From an uncultured Prevotellaceae bacterium (GTDB taxonomy: Bacteria > Bacteroidota > Bacteroidia > Bacteroidales > Bacteroidaceae), in contig CAMHUI010000002.1 of NCBI GenBank assembly GCA_946188345.1, positions 1 through 64,000 of the forward strand: 64,000 nucleotides of DNA, given 5' to 3'. Positions 1 through 8,450 of the stretch are shown here, piece by piece (the stretch's first letter is position 1; each line of letters begins with the position of its first letter). The position numbers and the translations under genes are program-made. The notes below the pieces were generated by a model, which worked only from the letters and a program-made list of their open reading frames with translations, was not told the DNA's origin and made no database searches.

Positions 1-49
1 GATATCAGTTGTTGCCAGTTCATATCAACAATGGGATTGGTTGTTGCTG

Positions 50-57
50 CAAAGGTA
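50..57 (-). promoter_or_regulatory. Bacteroidetes -7 box, leftward
   Basis: CAAAGGTA on the plus strand reads TACCTTTG on the minus strand, a perfect TAnnTTTG. It would drive a gene outside the window to the left. Confidence 0.5.
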
Positions 58-239
58 CGATGATTTTTTGTAAATCGTTCAACTTTCGAGGGTTAATGAC
101 GTTAAAGAAGCTAAAAGGCCTGCGAGGAAGGAGCCTGTTGGGGGCAGATCATTGGTTTGTCCTTCCCATGCTTCCAGAACTCCCCGGACAGCTTGTTTTC
201 TTGAATATGCCAAGTTTCAGTTAAAAAAACAAAAGATTA

Positions 240-270
240 TTTGTAGTTCGGTTCTATTTTCATACCTTTG
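240..270 (+). promoter_or_regulatory. dut promoter (-33 TTTG / -7 TACCTTTG)
   Basis: TTTG at 240-243 and TACCTTTG at 263-270 are separated by 19 bp, the usual spacing of the Bacteroidetes primary sigma factor. The box lies about 30 bp before the dut start codon. Confidence 0.7.
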
Positions 271-301
271 CATCTTATTATAATATATATAATGTACGCG
301 T

Positions 302-739
302 ATGATAGAAGTGAAAGTCATTAACAAGGGTCGCCAGCCATTACCCGCCTATGCTACGAAGCAGAGTGCCGGTATGGACCTGCGTGCTAATATCGACGAC
401 CCTGTGGTTCTGCACCCGATGGAGCGCCGTCTCATCCCGACGGGACTGTTTATAGCCCTGCCCGAGGGCTACGAGGCCCAGGTGCGTCCCCGCAGCGGGT
501 TGGCGCTGAAGCGCGGCATCACCGTACTCAACTCGCCCGGTACCATCGATGCCGACTATCGCGGAGAGGTGGGCGTGCTGCTCATCAACCTGTCGCAGGA
601 AGACTTCACCATCGAGGCCGGCGAGCGCATCGCACAGATGGTCATCGCCCGCCATGAGCAGGCAGACTTCCAGCTCGTAGAAGAGCTCGACGAGACTGAG
701 CGCGGAGCAGGAGGATACGGACATACGGGAGTGAAGTAA
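302..739 (+). CDS. dut: Deoxyuridine 5'-triphosphate nucleotidohydrolase (dUTPase)
   Basis: This gene encodes dUTPase, which hydrolyses dUTP to dUMP and pyrophosphate in the cytoplasm, keeping uracil out of DNA and feeding thymidylate synthesis. All five motifs of the trimeric dUTPase family are visible in its 145 residues: AGMDLRA at 23-29, PRSGLA around 62, the [13 protein letters not shown] block carrying the catalytic Asp around 80, GERIAQMV around 107, and the C-terminal glycine-rich arm [10 protein letters not shown] at 134-143. The arm has Tyr-Gly-His where RGxGGFGSTG is usual, a mild variation that keeps an aromatic residue to stack on the base. It has its own promoter and leads a same-strand run into the TPR lipoprotein gene 14 bp downstream. 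Length is normal for the family. Confidence 0.97.
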   Translation: MIEVKVINKGRQPLPAYATKQSAGMDLRANIDDPVVLHPMERRLIPTGLFIALPEGYEAQVRPRSGLALKRGITVLNSPGTIDADYRGEVGVLLINLSQEDFTIEAGERIAQMVIARHEQADFQLVEELDETERGAGGYGHTGVK

Positions 740-753
740 TTCAGATTTAGGAG

Positions 754-2559
754 ATGAAGAACGGAATGAGGCGTAACATGGTGTGGCTGTGCCTGACGGT
801 GCTGGCCGTGCTGATGGGCTGTGGTTCAAGGCCGCAGCTTGTCTCTGACGTATATCCCACAACCCTTGCCCCTACTGTCCAACAGCTCTCTCATAACGAC
901 CGGCAGCGCTTTCAATACTTCTTTCTGGAGGCCGTGCGACAGCAGAACCTCGAACACTACGACGCAGCCTACGAACTGCTGAACCATTGTCTGGAGATAG
1001 ACTCCACGGCTGCTGAGGTGTATTTCTTGCTGACAGACTATCTGCTGTCGCTAAAGCAGAACGAGAAAGCCCTTGAATACCTGGAGCGGGCTCAGCAGCT
1101 GTCGCCCAAGAACAATGTCTACCACGAGCGGGCGGCGCAGCTGTATTATGGCATGCAGGACTTTGCCCGCGCCATCGACGCCTATGAGAAACTCTATGAA
1201 GCCGACCATAGCCGCATTGACGTGCTGAGCATCTTGATGCAGCTCTACAGCCGCCAGCACGATTACGACGGGGCGCTCTCGGCAGTGAACAGGCTTGAGA
1301 TGGCTGAAGGGAACAGCGAGAACATTGCCCTGACGAAGATGCAGATATTTGAACGCCAAGGCAAGAAGAAGGAGGCATTCAAGGCCCTGAAGGAACTGAG
1401 TGACCTGCATCCCAGCGATGTCAACTACAAGGTGATGATGGGCAACTGGCTCATGCAGAACAACGGTCAGAAGCAGGCCTATAAGATTTTCAGCGGCGCC
1501 CTGCGCGAGGAACCCGACAACAACTACGCCCTGTCGTCGATGTACGACTACTATAACTCCGTCGGTGAGGACTCCCTGGCTTGCCAGCTGCGCGACGAAA
1601 TCCTGCTCTCTCGGCAGACGCCGACAAAGACCAAGTTGAGCCTCTTCCAGCAGGTCATCCGTGACAACGAGCAGAACCACCAGGGCGACAGTACCATCGT
1701 GCTCGACCTCTTCGAGCGTGTCATCGAGGCCAACCCCAAGGAGGCCGACGTGGCTACGCTGGCAGCAGCCTATATGGTGCTGAAGAAGATGCCCGAGGAT
1801 ACGGTAAACGTAGCCCTGCGGCGCGTTCTGCAGATGGAACCCGACAACATGGGAGCGCGACTGCAGCTCATCGAGTCGGCCTGGAAAGCCCAGGACTGGC
1901 CAAAGGTGACCGAGCTCTGTGAACCCGGCACGCAGTATCATCCTGAGGAGATGGTGTTCTACTATTACCTCGGCTTGGCCTACTATCAGCAGGAAGACCG
2001 TGACCGGGCCTTGGATGCACTGCGACGCGGAGTGGGAGAAATCAATTCCGAGAGCAACCCCGAAATCGTCAGCGACTTCTATGCAATGATGGGCGACATC
2101 CTCCATCAGAAAGGACAGGACCGTGAGGCCTTCGCAGCCTACGACAGCTGTCTGCAGTGGAAAGACGACAACATTGGCTGCCTGAATAACTATGCCTACT
2201 ACCTCAGTGAGCTCAACGAAGACCTGAAGCGTGCCGAGCAGATGAGCTACCGCACCATCAAGGCCGAGCCGCAGAACCCCACCTATCTCGACACCTACGC
2301 CTGGATACTCTTCAAGCAGGAGCGCTATGCCGAGGCGCAGATATACATCGATCAGGCCATGCGGGCCGACACCACCCAGATAGACAGCGCCGACCGCATC
2401 TCGGATGTCGTTGTCGAGCATGCCGGTGACATCCATGCCATGAACGACGACATCGATGGCGCCCTGGCCTTTTGGCAGCAAGCTCTGGAGATGGGCAGTG
2501 AGAACGCACTGCTGCCGGAAAAGATTAAACAACGGAAATACTTGAAAAATGAAGAATAA
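754..2559 (+). CDS. TPR-repeat lipoprotein
   Basis: The 601-residue product starts with a signal peptide ending in a lipobox (VLMGC, Cys near residue 24), so it should be a lipid-anchored envelope protein. The rest is a long array of tetratricopeptide repeats: helical pairs with the A-Y/L-G-A-Y periodicity are readable from about residue 50 to 590 (for example LEHYDAAYELLNHCL and YGMQDFARAIDAYEKLY). TPR arrays are protein-protein scaffolds, so no enzymatic role is implied. Its stop overlaps the next gene, a DUF4292 lipoprotein, by 11 bp, which argues for translational coupling; this pair is common in Bacteroidetes and an envelope-assembly role is plausible but unproven. An ATG at 766 is an alternative start, because the purine-rich AGGAG abuts the first ATG too closely to be ideal. 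Confidence 0.88.
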   Translation: MKNGMRRNMVWLCLTVLAVLMGCGSRPQLVSDVYPTTLAPTVQQLSHNDRQRFQYFFLEAVRQQNLEHYDAAYELLNHCLEIDSTAAEVYFLLTDYLLSLKQNEKALEYLERAQQLSPKNNVYHERAAQLYYGMQDFARAIDAYEKLYEADHSRIDVLSILMQLYSRQHDYDGALSAVNRLEMAEGNSENIALTKMQIFERQGKKKEAFKALKELSDLHPSDVNYKVMMGNWLMQNNGQKQAYKIFSGALREEPDNNYALSSMYDYYNSVGEDSLACQLRDEILLSRQTPTKTKLSLFQQVIRDNEQNHQGDSTIVLDLFERVIEANPKEADVATLAAAYMVLKKMPEDTVNVALRRVLQMEPDNMGARLQLIESAWKAQDWPKVTELCEPGTQYHPEEMVFYYYLGLAYYQQEDRDRALDALRRGVGEINSESNPEIVSDFYAMMGDILHQKGQDREAFAAYDSCLQWKDDNIGCLNNYAYYLSELNEDLKRAEQMSYRTIKAEPQNPTYLDTYAWILFKQERYAEAQIYIDQAMRADTTQIDSADRISDVVVEHAGDIHAMNDDIDGALAFWQQALEMGSENALLPEKIKQRKYLKNEE

Positions 2560-3424
2560 AATCATGCTCGCCCTGGCAGTGCTCCTGCTGGTGGCTTGCG
2601 GAACAAAGAAGAATGTGGCCGAAGGGCCGACCGCCCCTGATACACCCAGCGGTGCTGCCGAGAGTGTGGCAGAGACGGCAAAGACCTCCTTTGCCCGGCT
2701 CGTCAACGCCAACAGCGTGGCCACCGACAACATCGTGGCCAGCATGTCGTTCAGCCTAAAGACAGGCTCGAAGAACCTGTCGGCACCCGGGACGCTGCGC
2801 ATGAGGAAGGACCAGGTTATCCGTATGCAGGTCAATGTCCCCATCCTCGGCAGCGAAGTGGGCCGCATCGACTTCACTCCCGACTACGTCATGCTGGTGG
2901 ACCGCCTGCACAAGGAATATATTAAGACCTCGTATGCAGAGCTGAGTTTCCTGCGCGACAATGGCATCGACTTCTATGCCCTGCAGTCGCTCTTTTGGAA
3001 CCAGCTGCATGTCCCGGGCAAGAAAGCCGTCACGGCCAAAGACCTCAAAGCCCTGCAGGTAGACTTGAACAGCTCCACCATCTCGTTGAAAGACGGCAAG
3101 ATGGCCTACGTATGGGCTGCCGACAGCCATACTCAGCATATCAACAAAGCCGATGTCAGCTATCAAGGCACGAAGGGCGGCACGTCGACGCTGCAATGGC
3201 AGTATGGCGACTTCCGTGCCTTTGAGGGCAAGAGCTATCCCGTGCGTCATCAGATACACTTCGCCACCGATGCTACCTCCAAGCCGCGGCAGATAGATGT
3301 CACCCTGCAGCTTTCCAGTCTTTCCGACAACAGCAAGTGGGATGTGGAGACCACACTCTCGGGCAAGTATAAGCAGATGGACGCCGAATCCCTGCTCAGA
3401 AAGATACTGAATATGGGCATCTGA
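2549..3424 (+). CDS. DUF4292 family lipoprotein
   Basis: A 291-residue lipoprotein with a short signal peptide and lipobox (LLLVAC, Cys near residue 17). The body resembles the DUF4292 family, a beta-rich fold related to the LolA/LppM-like lipoprotein-binding folds; the stretch PILGSEVGRIDFTPDYVMLVDR and the repeated short beta strands are typical. The substrate is unknown. It overlaps the upstream TPR lipoprotein gene by 11 bp and is followed after 59 bp by an EnvC-like gene, suggesting an envelope operon. An outer-membrane lipoprotein or lipid-handling role is inference from the fold only. Confidence 0.82.
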   Translation: MKNKIMLALAVLLLVACGTKKNVAEGPTAPDTPSGAAESVAETAKTSFARLVNANSVATDNIVASMSFSLKTGSKNLSAPGTLRMRKDQVIRMQVNVPILGSEVGRIDFTPDYVMLVDRLHKEYIKTSYAELSFLRDNGIDFYALQSLFWNQLHVPGKKAVTAKDLKALQVDLNSSTISLKDGKMAYVWAADSHTQHINKADVSYQGTKGGTSTLQWQYGDFRAFEGKSYPVRHQIHFATDATSKPRQIDVTLQLSSLSDNSKWDVETTLSGKYKQMDAESLLRKILNMGI

Positions 3425-3483
3425 ACCAGCTTTTACCTTTCTCGACTTCAATAAAGACAAACAACCAAACCCCATACACATTC

Positions 3484-5139
3484 ATGCTGAAACGTCTGTT
3501 TACCCTTCTGCTTCTGTTACTTCTGCTGCTGCCTGCACCGGCTCAGCAGAAGAAGAGCGCTGCGCCAGCCAAGAAGACCACCACAACAACGAAGAAGTCC
3601 ACGCCGGCAACCAAGAAGAAGTCCACGCCGGCAACCAAGAAGAAGGCCGCCACTCCTGCCAAGAAGAAGGCTGCCGCGCCGCAGAAGAAAACTCAACAGT
3701 ATAACACGAAGGAAATCAAGAAGCTGCGCGATGAACATTCGAAGGTGAACCAGCAGCTTAAACAGAGCAAGCAGAAACTGGCCCAGAACCAGGCCAAGGT
3801 GAAACAGACTCTCCAGCAGCTGACCGTGATGGGTGCTGAGATTGCTACCTATCAGCGCAACATCAACACTATTCAGGCTGACATCAAGAAGCTCGACGAC
3901 GACATCAGCCTTCTGACTTCTCAGCTGGAAACGCTTCAGAAGCAACTCGACGAGCGTAAGGAGAAATATATCAAATCGGTGCGCAACCTCACGCGCCAGA
4001 ATGCTGCTCAAGACCAGATGATGTTCATCTTCTCTGCCGATGACTTTGCCCAGATGTACCGCCGTGCCGGTTTTGTGCGCAACTATGCCGCCTATCAGCG
4101 CACGCAGGGCGAGGCTCTGAAGGCCAAGCGCGAGCAGATTAACGAGAAGAAGGAACAGCTGGAGAAGGCGCGTGGTGAGAAGGCAGCCCTGATGAAGAAA
4201 GACCAGGAAGCCCGTCAGGCCATGCAGGCCAAGGAGGCAGAACAGAAGAAAGTCGTCAACTCGCTCCAGAGCGAGCAGCGCACCATTCAGAAAGTCATCC
4301 AGCAGGAGCAGCAGCAGGCCGATGCCATCAACCGTAAGATTGACGCGCTGATAGCCATCGAGGTAGAGAAAGCCCGCAAGGCCGCTGAGGCAGAAGCAGC
4401 GAAGAAGAAGGCCGAGCGCGAGGCAGCTGCGAAGAAGAAGGCTGAAGAGCTGGCCCGCAAGAAGGCCGAGGCCGAGCGTACCGCCAAGGAGAACGAGCGC
4501 CGGGTGGCTGAGGCCAAGGAGCGTGAGGCAGCAGCGAAGAAGAAGGCCGAGGCAGCCGCAAAGACGGGCGATGCCGCCACTCAGCAGCGGGCTGAGCACG
4601 AAGCCTTGGAGGCCCGTGCTGCCAGAGAGGCTGCCGAGCGTAAGGCTTCAGCCGATGCCTCACGGTCGAAGAAAGAACTGGCCGACGCCAAGCGTGACTC
4701 GGAAGACAGCAAGGCGTGGGTGACCTCTGTCGACAGAAAGCTCAACGGCACCTTCCAAGCCAACAAGAAGAAGCTGCCCATGCCCATCACGGGAGCCTAT
4801 CAGATTACCTGCCGTCATGGCGGCAACCGCTATCCGGGTCTGCCCGGAGTCCACCTGCCCAACGTAGGCATCCGCATCCTCGGCAAGCCAGGTTGTCAGG
4901 CTCGGTGTATCTTCGACGGAACCGTGCGCGAGGTATCTGTCATCAACGGTTTCTCCACCGTTCTCGTGGGCCACGGCTCCTATATCTCCGTCTACAGCAA
5001 CCTGCGCGGTGTCAACGTCACGAAGGGCCAGAAGGTCAGCACCCGACAGGTTATCGGTACGCCGCAGGGCAACCTCTTGGAATTCCGCCTCTACAACAGC
5101 CGCACGGCCCTCGATCCGGAGCAGTGGCTGAGCCGATAA
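3484..5139 (+). CDS. EnvC-like murein hydrolase activator (degenerate LytM/M23 domain)
   Basis: The 551-residue protein has a signal peptide (about 1-20), a Lys/Ala/Thr/Pro-rich stretch at about 22-70 with a tandemly repeated TPATKKK unit, two long coiled-coil blocks (about 75-300 and 300-415, the second made of KKKAEAEA-type heptads), and a C-terminal M23/LytM domain (about 430-551). Active M23 peptidases carry H-x3-D and H-x-H zinc ligands. Here the first site reads HLPNVGI from His457, with no Asp in place, and the usual LHFE strand reads LLEFRLY without the His. That is the pattern of EnvC/NlpD-type factors, which activate cell-wall amidases instead of cutting peptidoglycan, so a divisome-linked activator is the best call. 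It follows the DUF4292 gene and precedes a helicase gene. Confidence 0.87.
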   Translation: MLKRLFTLLLLLLLLLPAPAQQKKSAAPAKKTTTTTKKSTPATKKKSTPATKKKAATPAKKKAAAPQKKTQQYNTKEIKKLRDEHSKVNQQLKQSKQKLAQNQAKVKQTLQQLTVMGAEIATYQRNINTIQADIKKLDDDISLLTSQLETLQKQLDERKEKYIKSVRNLTRQNAAQDQMMFIFSADDFAQMYRRAGFVRNYAAYQRTQGEALKAKREQINEKKEQLEKARGEKAALMKKDQEARQAMQAKEAEQKKVVNSLQSEQRTIQKVIQQEQQQADAINRKIDALIAIEVEKARKAAEAEAAKKKAEREAAAKKKAEELARKKAEAERTAKENERRVAEAKEREAAAKKKAEAAAKTGDAATQQRAEHEALEARAAREAAERKASADASRSKKELADAKRDSEDSKAWVTSVDRKLNGTFQANKKKLPMPITGAYQITCRHGGNRYPGLPGVHLPNVGIRILGKPGCQARCIFDGTVREVSVINGFSTVLVGHGSYISVYSNLRGVNVTKGQKVSTRQVIGTPQGNLLEFRLYNSRTALDPEQWLSR

Positions 5140-5161
5140 CCCTCTGACAAGAAACAACGAC

Positions 5162-7048
5162 GTGGAACTGAACCGAGAGACCCAGCTGGCGTGGGAGTTT
5201 GTAGAATATACCGGCCGCAGCATCTTCCTGACTGGCAAGGCCGGTACGGGCAAGACCACCTTTCTGCGCTACGTCTGCGAGCACAGCACGAAGCGCATTG
5301 TAGTGGTAGCGCCGACTGGCGTGGCTGCTATTAATGCCAACGGTGTCACCATCCATTCCTTTTTCCAGCTGCCCTTGACGCCTTTTGTTCCTAATGCCAG
5401 CATCAAGAGCCGCTTCGACTTCAGCAAGGAAAAAAAGAAAATCATCCGAACGATCGACATGCTCATCATCGACGAAATCTCGATGGTGCGCAGCGACCTG
5501 CTGGATGCCGTCGACGCGGTGTTGCGCCGGCTGCGCGGGGTGAGTGCGCCCTTCGGAGGCGCGCAACTCGTGATGATTGGCGACCTGCAACAGCTCACGC
5601 CCGTTGTGACACCGGAAGACGAACACATCTTACAGGGACTCTACGAGACACCTTACTTTTTCAGTAGCAAGGCGCTGCAGCAAATCGACTATGTAACCAT
5701 CCAGCTTGAGCAGGTGTATCGCCAGCAAGACGGGCTCTTTCTTGACATCCTCAACCGCATCCGTGACGGCAAAGCCACGCGAGACGACCTGCAGACGCTG
5801 AACCAGCGGGCTGCCAAGCCTCTGGCGAAGGGGCAGGAACCGCTGGGATTCATCCGTCTGACCACCCATAACAACCTGGCCAACAGCTACAACCAGGGCG
5901 CCTTGGAACGGCTGACGACGCCGGAGTTCACCTTCACTGCGCAGATTGATGGTACCTTCCCCGAATATGCTTACCCGACGGATGTCTCGCTCACGCTGAA
6001 GGAAGGAGCGCAGGTGATGTTCGTGAAGAACGACACCTCTCCGGGTCATCTCTTCTACAACGGCCTCATCGGCCACATCGTCGAGATAGACGACCGCCAC
6101 GTGAAGGTCTATTGTGAGGGCGATGCCGAGGCCATCGAAGTGGAGCCGCAGCGATGGGAAAACGCCCGCTACACGCTGAATCGGGAGACCCGCGAGATAG
6201 AGACCGAGGTGCAAGGCACCTTCACACAGCTGCCCCTGCGGCTCGCCTGGGCCATCACCATACACAAGAGTCAGGGTCTGACGTTCGACCATGTGGCCAT
6301 CGATGCCAGTCTCTCGTTTGCCCCTGGCCAGGTGTATGTGGCGCTGAGCCGCTGCAAGACTCTGGAAGGCATCGTCATGGCAACCCCCATCCAGCCCCAC
6401 GCCATCATCAACGACAACCGTGTGAGCAACTACATCGATCACCAGCATGCCGCAGCCGAGGAGAGCACCCGCCAACTGCCCCTGCTGAAAGAGGAATACC
6501 ACCGTCAGCTGCTCGTAGAACTCTTCACCTTCAACGCCATCGGACAGGCCGAGGAGAACCTGTCGAGACTCTTTACCGAGCATCTCTACAACCAATACCA
6601 CACCCTTGCCTTGGCTCATAAACAGGCTCTTCAGGACTACCTGCAGCAGGTCTCGTCGGTAGCCTATAAGTGGACGCTTGTCATCGGCTCCACGCCGGCC
6701 GCCGACCTGCATGGGCAGCCCTTTACTGAGCGCGTGGGGCGCAGCTGCAAATACTTCGCCCAAACGCTCGAAGGCATCTTCCTCGACCTGTTGGCGATGA
6801 CCAAGGGAATCGAGGTGAGAAACGAGGCCGTTAGGGAGCGTATGAAGGCCTACCTGTCGGACCTCACCGAGGCCTACACCGCCAAATGCTATACCCTCCG
6901 CCGCATGGCAGCGGCCGGGTTCTCCACAGAAGGCTACCTGCATACCAAGCAGATGGCCCTGCTCGATGCCATCGATGAGGCGGCAACGGCTGAGAAGAAA
7001 CCCAGAAAGGCCACCAGAACTAAACGCAAAAGCACCCGGAAATCATAG
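5162..7048 (+). CDS. Pif1/RecD-like SF1B DNA helicase
   Basis: A 628-residue superfamily 1 helicase. Walker A is GKAGTGKTT at 25-33, Walker B is MLIIDEISMV with Asp104-Glu105, the motif III region reads MIGDLQQL, and the late SF1 motif AITIHKSQGLTFD lies at 364-376, followed by VYVALSRCKTL (motif VI, Arg finger region). This arrangement is that of Pif1 and RecD2 relatives, which unwind DNA 5' to 3' and resolve G-quadruplexes or stalled forks. The C-terminal 200 residues are helical and end in a strongly basic tail (KKPRKATRTKRKS), probably for DNA binding. The start is a GTG at 5162; the frame has no better upstream ATG. It lies 22 bp after the EnvC-like gene and has no clear terminator after it. 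Confidence 0.92.
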   Translation: MELNRETQLAWEFVEYTGRSIFLTGKAGTGKTTFLRYVCEHSTKRIVVVAPTGVAAINANGVTIHSFFQLPLTPFVPNASIKSRFDFSKEKKKIIRTIDMLIIDEISMVRSDLLDAVDAVLRRLRGVSAPFGGAQLVMIGDLQQLTPVVTPEDEHILQGLYETPYFFSSKALQQIDYVTIQLEQVYRQQDGLFLDILNRIRDGKATRDDLQTLNQRAAKPLAKGQEPLGFIRLTTHNNLANSYNQGALERLTTPEFTFTAQIDGTFPEYAYPTDVSLTLKEGAQVMFVKNDTSPGHLFYNGLIGHIVEIDDRHVKVYCEGDAEAIEVEPQRWENARYTLNRETREIETEVQGTFTQLPLRLAWAITIHKSQGLTFDHVAIDASLSFAPGQVYVALSRCKTLEGIVMATPIQPHAIINDNRVSNYIDHQHAAAEESTRQLPLLKEEYHRQLLVELFTFNAIGQAEENLSRLFTEHLYNQYHTLALAHKQALQDYLQQVSSVAYKWTLVIGSTPAADLHGQPFTERVGRSCKYFAQTLEGIFLDLLAMTKGIEVRNEAVRERMKAYLSDLTEAYTAKCYTLRRMAAAGFSTEGYLHTKQMALLDAIDEAATAEKKPRKATRTKRKSTRKS

Positions 7049-7365
7049 ATATTAGGTCGGTTACATTATTTCTTTTTTGTCACGAATCAGCTAATTTCAA
7101 CCAGCTTTTCCTTTCATTCTTGGCAGGGTAAACGCAGAGTCGGATGTTTCTTTCCGATGATAACCGGATAATCAGAGGCTGAAAGATTATTATCGATGCC
7201 TGTAAAAAACATGGGCGTTTGATCACGATGTTGAAAACAGTGCAGGATTGTTTCCAGAATATTGCTGTCCGGGGGGGGATGGTCTGCAAAGCCAACAAGA
7301 CCTCTTATTATTTCAAATCTTTTAAGGTGGCAATAAATACAGGGAAGAATCCAATACAAAAGAAA

Positions 7366-7668
7366 ATTATTGCTGTCCGGTAAAAACGGCCTGAAGGGCC
7401 AGAAAGATCTCAGCCCAGGGCAACGCCCTGGGAAAAAAGGGAAATTACAAGATGCGCCCCACAGGGGCAAAAGATTGAAATCTAACTCTTTTGCCCCTGT
7501 GGGGCGTTATTTGGGCGTTGAATATAACACTCAGGGCGTTGCCCTGGGCTGAGATGTCATTGGCCCTTCAGGCCGTTTTCAACCCCTAATCATATTAAAT
7601 CTTTTAAAAATGCAATATATACAGGGAATATCAAATATAAAAGAAAATTTTACCGGACAGCAATAAAA
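7366..7668. repeat. Large nested inverted-repeat element (MITE-like palindrome)
   Basis: Outer arms TTGCTGTCCGGTAAAA (about 7369-7384) and TTTTACCGGACAGCAA (about 7650-7665) enclose an inner inverted repeat: AAAACGGCCTGAAGGGCCA and a CAGCCCAGGGCAACGCCCTGG block near 7383-7432 are mirrored at 7532-7581, and GCGCCCCACAGGGGCAAAAG at 7453-7472 is mirrored by CTTTTGCCCCTGTGGGGCG at 7487-7506. The GCTGTCCG core recurs at about 7261, 7680 and 31381. No transposase is present. The small frame inside (7370-7552) is only the translation of the palindrome. It looks like a non-autonomous palindromic element of a type widespread in Bacteroidales intergenic DNA. Confidence 0.75.
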
Positions 7669-7685
7669 GAAACTTTTACCGGACA

Positions 7686-8115
7686 GTTGTAATTTTCTTT
7701 ACAAAAAAGCCAGAATTCCCCTCTGAGAATCGCTACTCTTGAAAATATTTTTCCTCGGCTCCAAAAAACGCCCAAAATGAGCTCGTTTCTGCAACCAGTT
7801 GAGAATGAGACAGATAGTCCTCCGTTTTAAAAATCAACCCGACAAACCGACCATTCTTCCTTACCTTTCGAACACTGTGAAGCCTTCGTCCGTTCAGACT
7901 TTTGGTACAAAAGTCATGACGAAAAGTAAGAAATCGTGATGCGATTTCTTAGAAATCATGCAACGAATCGGTACAAAAGTCCTGACGATTTGTACCAAAA
8001 GTCTTTCGCGCACCTTGGAAAGTTTCCAAAAAATGGCCCCGGAAGTCATAATCTTTTTCTGGAACACCCTAAAATCCTGACAGAAAATTCCGGTAAAAAA
8101 TCCTGACAAAACGCC
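7686..8115 (+). repeat. Dispersed hairpin repeat, copy 1
   Basis: This about 430-bp segment is homologous, in the same orientation, to 54918-55345. The first half is only moderately similar; the core from 7892 to about 8005 is nearly identical. The core has GGTACAAAAGTC at 7904-7915, a 9-bp hairpin AAGAAATCG-TGATG-CGATTTCTT at 7928-7950, a second GGTACAAAAGTC at 7970-7981 that pairs with TTTGTACC at 7989-7996, and a third AAAAGTC. The minus-strand open frame at 7894-8352 shares only its tail with the other copy and is probably not a gene. Confidence 0.75.
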
Positions 8116-8387
8116 CCGACTATACTGCTCCTGAGGTTTCCGAAAATAGATATTGCCTTTTTCCCGGACAGAACAGTATTTCCAGAATCCCCCCTCTTTG
8201 ACAGTGTAAGAATCAGCAAACGGACGCTGATAGAGCCATGAAACCCTTCCTTTTTTTGATGTTTTTTTTAGACAAATCGTATCACTACAGAAACGTTCTT
8301 TATTGAATTTCAGGAGATTATGATAGAAAAGTGTTGTTTTTGAGTTATACATTTCTTATTTTATACGCGTGCATGTGGGGAAGTTTG
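8116..8387. other. AT-rich intergenic DNA, nothing recognised
   Basis: The remainder of the 1.4-kb gap after the helicase gene. I see no gene, tRNA or terminator here; it probably contains upstream regulatory DNA of the surface-protein gene that follows. Confidence 0.4.
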
Positions 8388-8395
8388 TAATTTTG
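8388..8395 (+). promoter_or_regulatory. -7 box TAATTTTG of the GLUG protein gene
   Basis: TAATTTTG matches TAnnTTTG and lies 55 bp before the ATG. No good -33 TTTG is present at the expected spacing, so the promoter may need an activator. Confidence 0.55.
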
Positions 8396-8450
8396 CAGCG
8401 ATAATCCGTCTGAATAGATTTTTAAACAATAACTCAAAAACCAATTCAAC

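Larger units (their letters stand above)
1..301. other. Intergenic leader region, no supported gene
   Basis: No convincing gene. The small open frame on the plus strand at 9-224 has no family resemblance and no initiation context. The stretch holds two back-to-back promoters, one leftward at about 50 and one rightward at 240-270, so it looks like the divergent control region between dut and a gene lying off the left edge. Confidence 0.6.

Noticed and set aside
7370..7552. 60-residue frame inside the inverted-repeat element
   Set aside because: It is a translation of the palindrome and has no family features.
7894..8352. Minus-strand open frame of 152 residues in the dispersed repeat
   Set aside because: It shares only its C-terminal part with the frame at 55124-55420, exactly where the DNA repeat is conserved; low-complexity Phe/Lys composition and no start context.
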